From Daphnia carinata (Eukaryota > Arthropoda > Branchiopoda > Diplostraca > Daphniidae): a DNA stretch of 64,000 nt. Position numbers and translations under genes: made by a program. Below, piece by piece: positions 11,260 to 23,185 of the stretch. The notes beneath the pieces were generated by a model that was not told the DNA's origin, searched no databases, and was given only the letters and a program-made list of their open reading frames with translations. The DNA lies in the NCBI RefSeq assembly GCF_022539665.2, contig NC_081338.1, positions 496,001 to 560,000 of the forward strand, read 5' to 3'. Position 1 is the stretch's first letter, and each line of letters starts with the position of its first letter.

Positions 11260-11845
11260 TGCTGCTCATTCGTTTCTTACCGAGTGATTGGACCCCATTT
11301 TCGTTGACAACTTGGCCTGTTCAGCCTGCCTCTTTTCCTCTTGGCCTTGGCATAGTTTCAATGCATGGTTCATAACAATAAATTGGTTTAAAAATTGCTG
11401 GTTGTTTTCCTCCAACTTCATGATATGTTGCCGTAAAAATTGCTGGCAATGGCAACCGAGGCCTATCGGGCTGGATTCGGTCGGGACAACTGAAATCTAC
11501 AGGTTCTCCCATCATCAAAAACGCGATCCACGAAGCAAATTGGGTAAAGAAGGGTTGGGCGTGGTTCATCAGCGAACATTTTTTTCCAATATTCGGCAAG
11601 TTCGCCCACTAAACCAGCAGTAAAGATTTGCCTTGTAAGATTGTGATGACATCGCTTCAACTGGTTGGGAACGATGTCGCCATTTACGCCGACTTTACGG
11701 ACGTAGTCTAGCAAGCCCGAAATACTGCACTGCTGCTCTCAGGGACATGCGCTTCCCCATCACCTCCCCAACGGTAAATTGCAGTGTTTCCTCCGACGGA
11801 CGTGGCTGCGAGCTTTTCCTTACATAGTTGCGAATCATTTTGGAA
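11260..11845 (-). pseudogene. psq/pogo-type transposase fragment
   Basis: Reading minus from about 11840, MIRNYVRKSSQPRPSEET and GKRMSLRAAVQYFGL resemble the N-terminal psq helix-turn-helix of pogo-like DDE transposases. After a frame change, FTAGLVGELAEYWKKM (about 11615-11568) resembles the following FT-ELE-ELAEYLKKM region. No DDE catalytic part is seen. A second open thread (11440-11265) rich in Gln and Glu, with NNQQFLNQFIVM, may belong to another element. The assignment rests on remembered family patterns. Confidence 0.4.
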
Positions 11846-12589
11846 AAAAATAGGCAAGGAGTAAGACAATCAGTAAGCTCAAATGGTTAAACTACCTTTT
11901 AGTAGAGTGCACAATCAGTGCGAGTTGTGAAATCAGAATGAGAACAGCAACCCATATTTCTTCTTTCATATCCTACATGCGGATGTAACAATGGATAAAT
12001 TTGACATTTTATTGGACTCAAGGGTATCTTGTCAAGTTTATTTACTAAACAAGCATCTAACAAGCCGCCAGTTAGCATGTCCGGTATCACCCCCTTTTTG
12101 TTGTCCGATGTAACCCCCAAGAGCCGGGTTGCGATAAAACAAAGACTGTTATCGATTCCCCATGGTGGGAACGTAACAGAGAGAGAATGTGTATGGGATG
12201 ATGAAAAGCAAGGGAAAATGAGAAAGATGAATGTGATTGGGAATGACGACACTGTATTCTTAGGTTGTTCTAGGTGACAAAAATCGGGGCAGGAGCAATT
12301 TACTTGATGAAAACGGGATAACTGTCTGGGTCAAAACATAAAAAACCAACTCTTTTGCCAGACAAAATTAAATGGACGACTTAGTCTGGGTAAACTTAAA
12401 ACGAGACTGATTTTCAACCCCCCAAAAGGCAAACAAAGAAAACCACAAATTAAATCACACTAAATGTGTAGGCCCGTGTCCCCTATAGCCCTGCCCGCGA
12501 GGGCAGCAGGTAGGTGACAGCGGGACCCTACGCGACAACAGGTGTACTTACAAACAAAGAAACAAATACTTCTCCGCGATGCAATTTAA

Positions 12590-13012
12590 AAGAATAAAGA
12601 TAATTTCCGTTTACGTGGGCGAACATGAATTAGTGGTTGGCGAGAATCTCCTTATAAGCCTTCTTTGTGCCACAAAGGATCTGGTGGTGGTCACGGGAGT
12701 GTTGGCCGCCTTTTCTCGATCCCTGCGTAGGAGAGACCCGATGTTCCCACTCATCAGGGTCTCTCGCTCGGTCTTGAAGTGTACGTGCACGTTTACGAGG
12801 TCTTGCTGCATCTTCTCATATTCCTTGTCGAGACGGAGGATCGCACGTTGGTACATGTAGACTTTGTCGATGGCTTCCTTTTTGCTCGCAAAATGTCTTC
12901 GATCGTTTACTTGAGGTTGGCAGGAAATTCCACTTCACGCTCCCGACTCACTTTTAACTTTTCTTTCACAGAGGCTCCGGATGGAGGCGGATATTCAGCC
13001 ATTGCACTCACG
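12590..13012 (-). pseudogene. gag-like coiled-coil fragment
   Basis: A minus-strand thread starting MAEYPPPSGASVKEKLK near 13010 is interrupted by a stop and frame changes. It continues as YMYQRAILRLDKEYEKMQQD and HFKTERETLMSGNIG (12856-12700), a helical Lys/Glu-rich segment like the N-terminus of BEL/Pao gag. It lies 3' of the BEL element and may be a second, separate fragment. The assignment is weak. Confidence 0.3.
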
Positions 13013-13451
13013 TTGGACGTAGGGTTAACGGGGAGACGTGTACACTAAACGAAGTTAGGTCAACTGAACGTCGTCTGCTAGCAGGGTAGGCTAAACGGTT
13101 TCCAATTATTGTGTTACTAAACAGCAAGTGACCTGACTTTGCCCTTTGCCCTATATTTGAACTTGAATATAGGTGGCGTTGAGCTTAGTGAATCCTCCAC
13201 CAGGGTTTGAGTTTCAATATTCTACGTCACTCACAGCTACAATTTGGGTTTTGCGATTTGAGCTTTTGATTGTAGCTCAATTACAAGATGTATTTACATT
13301 TTTACAATACCAAATTTAAACGTTTAAGCTATTGGAGATTCCGTTTTCTCGTCCTTTGCATAAACTTCTTGATCTTTTGCCGTAACCATAATACATAGTT
13401 TAGTCACAAGACGAATGCATGGTCTTGGATAGTTACTGAGCTTCACTTTCA

Positions 13452-15207
13452 CTACTGAACGACATTGTCAGTAGGGCTGGGAATAACTTCAAGCACTTTG
13501 CCCAACGGCCACTGCCCACGCAAGGTATTTGGTTCAATTACAAGAATCAAATCTCCCACGGTGACGTTTGGTCTACTTTCTTGCCATTTTCTTCTTTCTG
13601 TTAAGTGGGGAACGTATTCACGTAGCCATCTATTCCAGAAATGTTGGAGAATGGCTTTGCTTTGCAGAAACTGCTTGTTAGAGACGATCATATCTCCCAC
13701 TTCAGCCAGCTGGAGGGGCAAGTACGGCCGAGCTCCACCGTATAGGAAGTGATTGGGCGTTAAAGGATCCGGATCCTCTGGAGCCATGCTTAGGTGCGTT
13801 AACGGCCGGGCATTTAACAGAGCTGCCACTTCAACAAGAACGGTTCGTAACACCTGGTCCGTGACTAGGCAATTACCTATGCTGGTAAGCGGGACTGTAC
13901 GATCCTTTCCCAAACACCACCGAAGTGGGGTCCATGGGGTGGAGAAAAGTGCCACTCTATTTGTTGACAAGCCATTACCGTCTGAAGTTCTTCGTGATTA
14001 ATGACAAGTTCTTCTAGGACTTGTCGAAGCTCCTGCTCGGCAGCAACAAAGTTTGTTCCGTTGTCACTGTAAACAACCTTCGGCTTTCCGCGCAAGCTGA
14101 CAAAACGAGAAAAACAGAGTAGGAACTCCTCCATACTGAGCCCGTTGGCTATTTCCAGGTGAACTGCTCGTGTCTTCAAGCATGTGAATAGGCTAACCCA
14201 ACGTTTTTCATGTAGTCTTCCTCTTCCACCAATTCGGACAGTTACAGGTCCAAAGTAATCGATTCCGGTGTATGTGCGGGTAGATGAGAGGTTAAACGTG
14301 TTGGAGTTTCACCAAACAAAAACAATTGACAAATAGATGGCGTACATTAACACTCCTATGTTAGAGTTACACTTCTACCAGAATCATGTTAGAGGGAGCT
14401 ATCTGTCACTATGGTGTCAGGCTTCCCTTTTTGATATATTGCTCTCTCTGTTCTGTCGTCTGCTGAAATAAAACCACGTTGATTGACATTCCCTGCAACT
14501 TTTCTTTTCAAGGTATTTTCATATATTTATATATATTATAATTGAATGTTTATACAGTTATTATTTAGCAATAGAATTACCTGTATTCAATGCAGAAGCC
14601 TGTGACAATACAGAAGCCTGTGATAACACAGAAGCCTCTAGCTAACTGAACACTCTTGAATTCTAACAAAACGGTGTACTGGTAATGAAGCCAGCATCGG
14701 AGGGCTACGCTTCGACGACGTGCGACGCAAGCAATTCTTGATTACGGATTTTACCACTTTGCGTCCAGAAACTATCCAATAGCGTGAACGGAGGTCAGTC
14801 AGCAATCTCTCTGATTTGACGTGTAGATGTCTTATGTGATAATCCCAAACTATCCTCCGTGTTAAAAGTTGCGTCGCCGGTAGGAGTATGGGGTGCTTAG
14901 CTGCATAGTCTATTTGCGCGTGAAGTATACGTCCGCCTATTCGCAACTGTCCGACTTCATCCACGAAGGGATTGAAGATGCGAAGCTTTGATCCGAGTGG
15001 CAATTTCAGATTCTTGCGAAGGGCGTAGAATTCTTCAGCAAAGGCCAATTCCTGTGCACGTATGATGCATATTGTCAGCGAAGCTACCATTTCTTCTACC
15101 GTTAACTCTCCGACCCTGAGTTTTTCCACGTAATTTTGCTCGAGCGTTGTTGGCAAATCTTTGACTCCAGGCCAACACTCAGGCTGGAAAAACGTACGAC
15201 ACATCAA
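13452..15207 (-). pseudogene. BEL/Pao integrase, interrupted
   Basis: The 15207-14638 frame carries the zinc-binding region (HPILLPATQLLTRRIVWDYH through HIRHLHVKSERLLTDLRS). The core resumes near 14290 with YTGIDYFGPVTV, LKTRAVHLEI (14179 frame), VYSDNGTNFVAAEQEL and WHFSPPHGPHFGGVWER, so the catalytic Asp-Asp-Glu positions are readable. After a frame change, 13970-13452 gives LTPNHFLYGG, HFWNRWLREYVPHL and GDLILVIEPNTLRGQWPLG, the BEL-specific C-terminal domain. A roughly 350-bp insertion lies between the zinc finger and the core. Confidence 0.85.
14292..14655. mobile_element. Insertion inside the BEL integrase, solo-LTR-like
   Basis: The integrase reading thread stops near 14655 and resumes near 14290; the intervening sequence is not integrase. 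It starts near TGTTGGAGTTTCACC, has AATAAAACCACG near 14466, and ends with three copies of an ACAGAAGCCT unit (14590-14637). The TGTTGG start and internal AATAAA suggest a solo LTR on plus, but no clean target duplication was found. Confidence 0.4.
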
Positions 15208-15305
15208 TAGGTGACGTGGTTTTCATCTTCCGTTTTGACTGCCAAGACACGAGTCACGTTTACATCCCGTTCTTCTGGCTCCATAATTTCTTCCCAAATG
15301 TACCA

Positions 15306-16110
15306 TTATGAGGGGTCTCGGTTCAGAAACGGAGGACCTCTATGAAAGTTGACCAACTCGTTGACATCCTTTGGGTCGATACCCCTACTGCAGAGGTCCG
15401 CTGGGTTTGAGTCTCCGGCAACATGACGCCATTGTCGATGACCCGGGTTTCGGAGTATTTTGCCGATGCGGTTGTTGACGAAGACTTCAAATCGGCAGGT
15501 TTTTGAATGAATCCATCGCAACACCGTTTGTGAGTCCGTGTGAAAGGTCACTTGTTGCAAGTCGATTTCTAGTTCAAGACAAATCGTGAGTGCGATGTTG
15601 AGACCTTCTACGGCAGCTTGTAGCTCTAAACGTGGAAAAGTGAGACCTCTTACCGGCGTGACGTGTGTTTTTGACATATCGAACGACACGTTGATCGACT
15701 GATCCTCGAATACGGTACGAATATAGGCTACTACTCCGTTTGGCGGGACTGTTTGACTGCCTCGTCTTCAGAGTCGAAGGAGCCGAGGTAATTGTCGATG
15801 TAGAAGTTTCGTCGAACACTATCTGCTACTTCTGGGAACTGGTTGCGTTGGTCATCGGCCGTTCGGTTGAGGGCGAAGATGCAGGTCGTCGGAGATGATA
15901 TCGCTCCAAACACTTCAACAGTCATCTGGTATGTTAACGGGGCGGAAATACTGCCAATTGTCCGAAAGATAAATCAGAAAGCCGTTTGGTCTTCTTCGGG
16001 AACTTTCACTTGGTTAAACATTTTCTCGATGTCCGCTCCGACTGGTACGAGGTTACGGCGGAAGCGGATGAGCACACCGAGCAAGCTAACGAGTAGGTTG
16101 GGTCCTTGAC
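15306..16110 (-). pseudogene. BEL/Pao reverse transcriptase core and RNase H
   Basis: About 16080-15900 reads PVGADIEKMFNQVKVPEEDQ, the first RT Asp block, with an in-frame stop after it. FGAISSPTTCIFALNRTADD follows (about 15910-15850), then FYIDNYLGSFDSEDE (about 15810-15770). BEL elements normally have a YVDD box; here the second Asp is Asn. The 15689-15306 frame carries the RNase H part, with LELQAAVEGL, FHTDSQTVLRWI and the HVAGDSNPADLCSRG segment. Frame changes at about 15730 and 15930 break the protein. Confidence 0.8.
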
Positions 16111-17215
16111 CACTGCATCGTACTTTCGAGCAAACTCCGTGGTTCGATGAAAACGTCGTTCGAGAGCGTAGAGCCTCTTCAATGCAGACGACGGATTATT
16201 CGGGAGGTTTACGTCGTCGGCTTTCCACATTAGGCCGACTTGATACCGATTACCGATACTCTTTACTGAAGATTCGAGGATACTTTTTCCTCGTAGATCA
16301 TCTTCGGACAGAACGGGCTGATTTACTTCTACTTCTTTGGCCTCAAGTTGCCAGAATTTCTTGATCAATTCGTTTAGGCCTTCGGGACGTTCCTCGGTGG
16401 CCAGATGAGTGGTGAACGGACGTCTGTCTTGTGGCGGGCCCGTTTGTCCACCCAGGCACCAGCCAAACGGCGTCTTGATGGCGATGGGCCCAGCCGTTCC
16501 AGCAGGTGGCTTGATGGAAGCTACATGATCATGCCTCATCGCCTCTGCGACGTCGATTCCTATCAGCACGGTCACGTCCTCGTGCTTAACGATCGGGAAG
16601 TCAATACCACGTAGGGGTGTCCATGACTCCCACTGTCGAGGGTCGATCGGCGAATTCGGCGTCACCTTCAAGTTGTCGACGGCGTAAGCGTGCTTGACTT
16701 CAAACTGGCTTTTACCATCACGAGATGTTAGGGTGAAGTTTACTACGGAAGTCGCAACGTTAGACGTGGCTCCGTCATTCGAGACAACGGTGATGCGTTT
16801 AGACGGCCCCATGAGTCCCAACTTCTTTACTAAGTCGCTCCTAATCAGCGTGGTGTCGCTTCCGGTATCCAGGAAACCGAAAGTGTCTGATCCATGTTTC
16901 ACCAGCTCCAACACGAACCGGTGCGATCTTGAAACATACCGTCGTTTAAAGGTTACAAATGGGTCAAGGTCCCAAGGAATGCTGTCGACGGTGCCGCTGT
17001 TGGAGCACGTTGATCCGCTAGCCTCCTCAATGGGATGAATTCGGATCCATGAAGCAAGGTGTGGTGTCGGATTCCCGTACACCCAGCAATAGTAGAGCTG
17101 ATATCCCTGGGACATTCCTTGCGTTCGTGTTTTCCCGTAAGACATAACAAACATCTTCCGGATTTGAATACCTTCTCAGCCCTTCGTGGTCGTGGGAGAC
17201 ATGAAAGCGGTACAT
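16006..17215 (-). pseudogene. BEL/Pao gag knuckle, aspartic protease and RT N-terminus
   Basis: The frame at 17150-16953 holds CLTGKHERKECPRD, a zinc-knuckle remnant; a frame change joins it to the long 17154-16006 frame. That frame contains the retropepsin-type active site FLDTGSDTTLIRS (about residue 94-105), then the segments LIGIDVAEAM and TPFGWCLGG typical of BEL proteases, and then the RT entry region. The protease active-site Asp is intact. The frame ends in a non-homologous tail at 16006 because of a frameshift. Confidence 0.8.
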
Positions 17216-17440
17216 ACCCTACAATTTCTAATTGAAGATAACAATCAGTAAATCAGAATGCAAATAAACGTGGTAGTTTAAATTTTTCATGTACAATAAA
17301 CGAATGAAAACGTTGAAGAGAAAAAAAACAATGCACATTTTCAATAGCAATTTGGTTTTTATTTAAATCCGCATTTTTGCTGCTGGGGCTTGAGACTAAA
17401 GAGTAGACAAACAATAGGCTATTTTCTTCCAACATTCACC

Positions 17441-18495
17441 CAGAGATAAGGAGATGGGACACGACCGTGTTAAGGCCGCCATGACACATTTTGGCACAAC
17501 ATCTAGCGGCTAATTCCCTCCCTTCATCATTAGCAGACGAATTCCCTGCAAGCAAACAATGTGGCAGGCGGCTGATTTGAATATGGGCAGGGAAAGTTAG
17601 ACAATTCGCCCAGATAAGAAAACACAATGTAAGTTCTGTGATTCGGAGAAAATTTGGGGAAAATTCGAAAAATTGAAATGGGTCGATTTTCTGGAACTTT
17701 TGGCTTGGAAATTATTTCCACCTGTTTGCTTTTTATCGAATTTCATCCTGCGAAATCTACAGCCTCAGTTTACCAGTGGCTCTTAGTAGTTCTAAACGTG
17801 TTTTTTTCTTCTCTTTGGGTAAGAATGTGTCTCCCAAATGTAGTGCCGTTACCTACAATTCGAAGAGAAATAATCAACCAGTTTCCTAAAGATGCTCTGC
17901 TACTAATTATCTGGCTTAAACATTGTGCGCCTAGATTTTAGTCTTAAAGAACTTCTGTCTTGTCATCACTTCACTTTGATTCCGCTTTCTTAACTTGGAA
18001 TACCATATTGGCTTTGTCCGGCAAAATGGAATAGATTAGCTAATAGAAAACTTAATCCGATAAATTTAGACACATACCGATACAGATGGACTCCAAGGCC
18101 AGTATGCAGAGGAATCAAATATTGTCAATTGCCTCATCAAATCTGTTGCTTACAAATTTTTCGAAATAAGATGTTTATCTTAAATCAAATTATTCAGTCA
18201 AAATATATATGACACAACTTTGAATCGCAACAAGTTAAATAAGTTCATACTTTACAAAAATCTGTAAAACAAATTTCATTGAAATTTTACTTATAGTGAC
18301 AAAACTTTCGTTGTGTGTTTTTATCTGGCGCATCGTCTAACTTTCCTTGTTCATTTCAAATTAGCCGCCTGTAACATTGTTTGCTTGCAGGGAATTCGTT
18401 TGCTTATGAAGATGGGAGGGAATTAGCCGCTAGATGGTATGTCGAAATCTGTCATGGCGGCTTTTCCTATTCCGTGGCCCATCTCCTTATCTCTG
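17441..18495. mobile_element. Non-autonomous hAT-type element with long inverted repeats
   Basis: CATTCACC at 17433-17440 and 18496-18503 is an exact 8-bp target duplication. The ends are inverted: CAGAGATAAGGAGATGGG on the left faces the complement on the right. The arms extend about 135 bases (through the CTAGCGGCTAATTCCCTCCC and AATTCCCTGCAAGCAAACAA blocks) with about 85% identity by eye. The 1055-bp body has no transposase. An 8-bp duplication with a CAG start fits hAT. Confidence 0.85.
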
Positions 18496-18503
18496 CATTC
18501 ACC

Positions 18504-19007
18504 CCGTAAGAATCGCGATGTGTTCTTAATAAGGTTTTTGGAGGTTCAGTTTATGTACTTTATTATGAGCTTGGAATAGATATTCACCTTTGTAATGAGT
18601 CGAATAACTGCTTTTGTTAAACGTGACCATAGCTTACGCTAGCCTTGAAGTTGGTACTACTTGAATGGGGGCCGCTCTAAGTGTGCTTTGTGCTACGCTT
18701 CTATGGCACGAAGCTAGGGATGGCGCGTGGTGTACAACAAAAGTGCCACGCCCATATCACGCTCCCGACGCATAAGCATGTTTCCTGTTATCACCATGGC
18801 GTGTGCCACTGTAGCTGTCCTGGTGGTTGTAAGCCCCTGCTTTTTGATTACAAAGTCACAGTCGCCTTTTCTCGCTCCTATAGTGTACTTGTACCAGGAC
18901 AAAGAAACGACTTAAAACCTTACGCCTTCAATTAAACTTCCACGGTGCTTACACCGATTAGCGAGGAACGCTAAATTACCTCGTCTCTACAACACTGGGT
19001 TACCTAA
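18504..19007. other. Spacer, no gene recognised
   Basis: Short overlapping open frames at 18681-18935 run on both strands with no family motif. Nothing further is supported before the M1 copy begins at about 19008. Confidence 0.4.
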
Positions 19008-20250
19008 TAATTTGTAAAAAGTTACGCATCCAGTTACACGGCCAGCCACTGCGCTCCAGCGACAATTATACGGCGAAGTTTGCAAATATCTGTTGTTGAA
19101 ACACAGATTTAGTTTCTTTCGTTTCTGAATTTTCATTATAAAAAATTGCTTGTGAGTGTTTCACGACGAGTTCCAACCGTTCCATATTGTGGTTTATCGC
19201 AGCCATAATACGGCTTATACTTCCGGATTTCAGTTCCTGTACATTATTTACAACGGAAGGATGGATTTTTAATCAATCGCTACAGTATTATAAATGACTC
19301 TTTACGTCCTTGTTTAAGGTTTGGATGAAAACTCTTGTTAATAATTGTTTGGCGTGGACTAATCAGTTGTACAGCATATCGCCTTTAGCATCTTCCTCGT
19401 TGCAGGTAACATTTGATCACCGTACTAACTTGTCGTATTCCCCCAAAGTTCCATTCCGGTTGACTACCGTGGCGGACGGCTGCACACCAGAACGTGTGAT
19501 AAACGACGACATTTTCTTAATCATTTTTTATTAAACAAAACAAAAACACTATAAAGCTTTTGTAATATATGATCAGTTCTTTAGTTAAACTTTTTTGTCG
19601 GGACTTTGGATGCTGTTCGCAGCTATTCCTTCCAAAAATTGAACATATAAATGAATATGAATGAAATTGGGACTCGCCACTAAGCTGACACAGCCAATGT
19701 TGATTTCTCTCTTTGGTAGCGTGGAGTTTTTGGATGGCTTCTATGAAAAGAATGGTGCTGGTTGCGGATAATTCTATATAACGTGTTGATTGATTTCTTT
19801 TACTTGGCTGTTATTCATTATTCAGATTTTGTTGCGATAAACGTAAAAGAGAGGATCGCCGGGCTGTTGTGTCCATGTTTTCATTGTTCGGGTAAAGTTC
19901 TTCCGCTCAGAAATGGTATGCGTTCTTTGGTATTGGTATCTATGGTATTGCGATTCTTGATTAATGTGGTTCCATAGATCTGTGCTAGGTGCACTTGCTT
20001 ATTGACTATTCAAATACAAAATTTGAATAATCTAAAATGATTATGCAACAGAAAAAAATAAGTAAAACTTGCTATTTGTTAAGATTTTATGGATGACGGA
20101 CTGAAACGTCTCTTCGCCAACAAAGCTTGTAGCCATACGGAAAATGTGGCACCTCTCCAAGGGAGATTTATCTTCGTTAAACTCAACAGCTGAGAAGCGT
20201 AGATTTTTTGCTGGTCACCAACCATCAACGCAATTTCGTTGATGCTCTCG
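19008..20250 (-). pseudogene. Decayed M1 aminopeptidase C-terminal half, copy A
   Basis: On minus, after an intron ending near 20140, the text reads with one base missing as FRMATSFVGEETFQSVIHK (about 20115-20058), the M1 segment after the KGASVIRM motif. It is followed by TDLWNHINQESQ, then MKTWTQQPGDPLFYVYRNK (about 19920-19860), equal to the M1 WTxQxGYPV strand, and SRIMAAINHNMERLEL near 19200, the C-terminal ERAP1-like end. Stops and frame shifts are frequent. The whole segment is similar to 29980-30803 in inverted orientation, so it is a paralogous gene copy. M1 enzymes are zinc aminopeptidases, often membrane bound. Confidence 0.75.
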
Positions 20251-20627
20251 CCTGGTGTGGTACAATCTTCCGCAGTTTGCTGTTTGATTATTAATTAAAT
20301 AAGTTATGAATGCTTTTATTGAATTCAGTTTTAAATGTCGCGCAAGAATGTTTCGTGAAAAAAGACTAATGACTTGTTGATTGATGCAAATAAAATAAAA
20401 CATAATTCACAACAATTACATTTTATTGATCTTTGGGCTATTCATTTTGATTGTTGTTTGGTTGATGAACGGCGATGAGCGTTCCAGTCTGTATCAAGCA
20501 CTTTAAGGTAGAATAGGTTTCTTGAAAATATTCTACGTCCTTTCTGTTGAACTTTTACCTTTCTCTGTCCATATTGTACCGTTCCAGTACCACCTTCCAT
20601 TACAGACTTCATTGCTCCCAATAGTCG

Positions 20628-20929
20628 GTGATGTCTTCTGAGCCGGTTTCAACTAGGACGGATCTCGATTTAGATCACATTGATAGTCTGCAAGGAGTCG
20701 GAGCTGGTGTAGGGGACCCGGTGGAACTGGGGGCTGGAGGAAGAACCTGTGATAGAACTTGCATGGAAGGACGTACCTGTACCAGAACTTGCATTGAAGG
20801 AAGGATCTGTGCTGGAACTTGCATAGGTGGACGGACAGGAATTCGAACTCGTATTTGAAACCGGACTGGATCTGGTACCGTAAGTGGTACGGGAACAACA
20901 GGCCGAGAGGTCGTAGGGATCACCGTCAT
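20628..20929. repeat. 30-bp tandem repeat with open frames on both strands
   Basis: About three diverged copies of a 30-base unit (around GAACTTGCATGGAAGGACGT) lie at 20755-20840. On minus the frame 20929-20675 reads a proline/valine/glutamine-rich protein with a 10-residue unit (RPSMQVLVQV); on plus it reads a Cys-Arg-Thr-rich unit (GRTCTRTCIE). Neither has a recognisable domain. It may be a low-complexity exon or a simple minisatellite. Confidence 0.5.
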
Positions 20930-21924
20930 TTTCGCTGCAGGTGGTTTAAAAGTGATTAATTGAGGACGCTCGCTTGAATAATCGCTTGATCAACCCACAT
21001 CCAAGCTGGTTGATCTCCTTTCTTCGTCTTCTCAGTCCCACTTTTTATCAAACAATTTCCCGGCCCCCTTTTCTTGAATTGTCCGTCAATCTTGAAAGAA
21101 TTTTGGTTGGTCGTAGGCCGTTTAGTTGTACTGATAATAATTGGATCATCAAAAATATTTCAAATTTTGTGAGATTGCATCATGGATTTACTGTTATTGC
21201 AATAAACCATACAACAAACCAAAAGCAGCTGAGAGTTACTCTTTGATTCCAGAAAGATGTAACTTAATTTTCCATGTAAAACTACTGTGGAATACATCGA
21301 TTTTCTCTTCAAGTTTCATCATAGCAGTTCGATACTGCAACTAGGGACGTTCTCGTAGTGACTTTTCGATGATATGTGTATACAGTTGAAGTTAAAGAAG
21401 AAACGGAACAAAGAGGTACTAGGGAGTCACATAATTACAATAGAAGATCATGCGACGTGTCAAAGCAAATTAAATGTTGCGAATAGAAAATAATTGAATG
21501 TCAAAATTGGCTATTTTTGCTGCATATTTTTTTCGACGACGATTTTTTGCGTACCGTTTTATGTTGTCGACACTTTGTCCAACGAATTCAAAAATTCCTC
21601 TTTGTATTAAGCCCGACGTGATAATCTTTCTCCGGAGAAAACGAGGACTGAAACTCTACAGCCAACAAACAGAATGATAAATGCCCCAGTTAAGTCTTTG
21701 AGAGATAATTGGCGAGCTTCATTCGCCATAGTTATCTTCTTTTTACCTTCTTTGGCTTTTGCGCTTTTACACTGGGGTGGGATTGCTTTACGTGGGTCTA
21801 ATATCCAATGTAGTTCTATTATTTCGTTCCCGTGCCTTTCCAAGATCCTGATTAGATTTTTATGAACTACGAGTAAACACGTTACCTCTTGTTGACTTGT
21901 AATTACCCTTTGTTGATGATTTTA
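20930..21924. other. Spacer, no gene recognised
   Basis: The short open frames at 20974-21344 and 21607-21865 have no domain signatures. One hydrophobic plus-strand stretch (21715-21770) is too short to call. Confidence 0.35.
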
Positions 21925-22167
21925 CTATAGAGACTTTTTGCAAACGCCCAACCGTGAATAGAAGGCATGTAGGCTGCTGGCAGCTGAACTGACCACGGCC
22001 CTCGTCATGGTAGCAGATGTTGTCAGAGGTGTCCACCCACAATCGGGACCCATAAACGTACCGAGTACTGGTGAACGACCATCGGTCGACCTCACTAAGA
22101 CCGGGTTCCCCATCAAGCTCATCTCAGATAATTTAGGAGTTTTTTGGTGGAAAATATCCGTGCGCAA
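21925..22167 (-). pseudogene. Possible CUB-domain exon remnant
   Basis: The 80-codon minus frame contains VRSTDGRSPVLGTFMG, then C and a run reading TTSATMTRAVVSSAASS before HAFYSRLG. This resembles the second half of a CUB domain (xDGxxxxSPLLGxFCG ... GFxAxYS). Only one domain half is present and flanking exons were not found, so the call is weak. Confidence 0.25.
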
Positions 22168-23177
22168 TTAGACAGGTCCACTCTGTTCGAATGGTATAAT
22201 GCAACTGACAACCAACCACAATTTTCGACCTCTCAACTTGAACTTGAACTTCACATGTTCTTTTGCAGCTTTTTAAGCTGCTTTCGAATACATAGAGCTC
22301 AAGGACATTTGAGCCCGAACTACGGCCGAACGACCCGGTCTAAGAAAATAAGTGTCCCAGAATGAACGACGAAACACAAAAACTTTGACCCCCACGTTAG
22401 GGCAATGCGAACCACTGTAAGACCAAAAGCAGGCTACCATTTTTCTCGCCATGTCGCACTACTACAACTGGACATCAAGTTCATAATTTTACGTCGCATT
22501 AAGAGCGGCGTAGCGTAACACAAAGGCTCAAAGTGGCCTGTGTTACGCTTAAGCGGCCAGTGGGCATTCGTAAAGGCTACCATCGTGACCACCGCTTTTA
22601 CGCTAATTGACACTGACTTCAACACCTAACAAAGGAAACCACTGGACGGTTAAGCTTCCATTCCACCTACCACATGTAGGACCCAAAAAAAGGGGCACAC
22701 ACACGCGCACACAACTAGCACACACCTTTCCTTCTTTGCTGTTCTAATGCCGACTTGGACCTAAACCCATATAGAAGCTTTTGATTTTTCTAATTTCAAT
22801 CTCGCATTCCCGGAGCACAAAACCCTACCCCCTAGGGGATCTTGCGGTGCAGAGCCCAACACAAAAAGATCTAACCCTCGCTAACGATTTGTAGCAAACA
22901 TTTGCCTCCGCTTGTTTGAAAGTCTTCATTGATGGCGCTCATTAGATATTCTTGGGACAATTTTCGCCAACCGGAAAAGCGTATACCATATCATTCGTGA
23001 TGGGGAACAAAAAAAGGAAACCATTTTTAGAAAATTTCCGCTGCGAGATGATTTTGTTAACCGTTCACTGGCATACGTAATTCTTTATTCACGATATCAC
23101 CACTGCGATGCACTGCGAGCGAGGCACACAACGAGAAAATGGGTAGGAATTGAGTTTATTATGTAGCTCCTTCATCA
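22168..23177. other. Spacer with short hairpin and CA-rich tract
   Basis: No gene is recognised. GCGTAACACA and TGTGTTACGC (about 22510-22548) can pair across a short loop. A CA/CG-rich run lies at 22692-22726. Confidence 0.4.
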
Positions 23178-23185
23178 CCCCTGTA

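Larger units (their letters stand above)
13440..17220 (-). mobile_element. BEL/Pao LTR retrotransposon, 5'-truncated and broken
   Basis: Minus-strand order is gag zinc knuckle remnant, aspartic protease, reverse transcriptase, RNase H, integrase zinc finger, integrase core, and the integrase C-terminal domain that is specific to BEL/Pao. Gag before the knuckle is missing and I could not define an LTR at either end. A foreign insertion splits the integrase at about 14290-14640. Multiple frameshifts are present. Confidence 0.85.
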
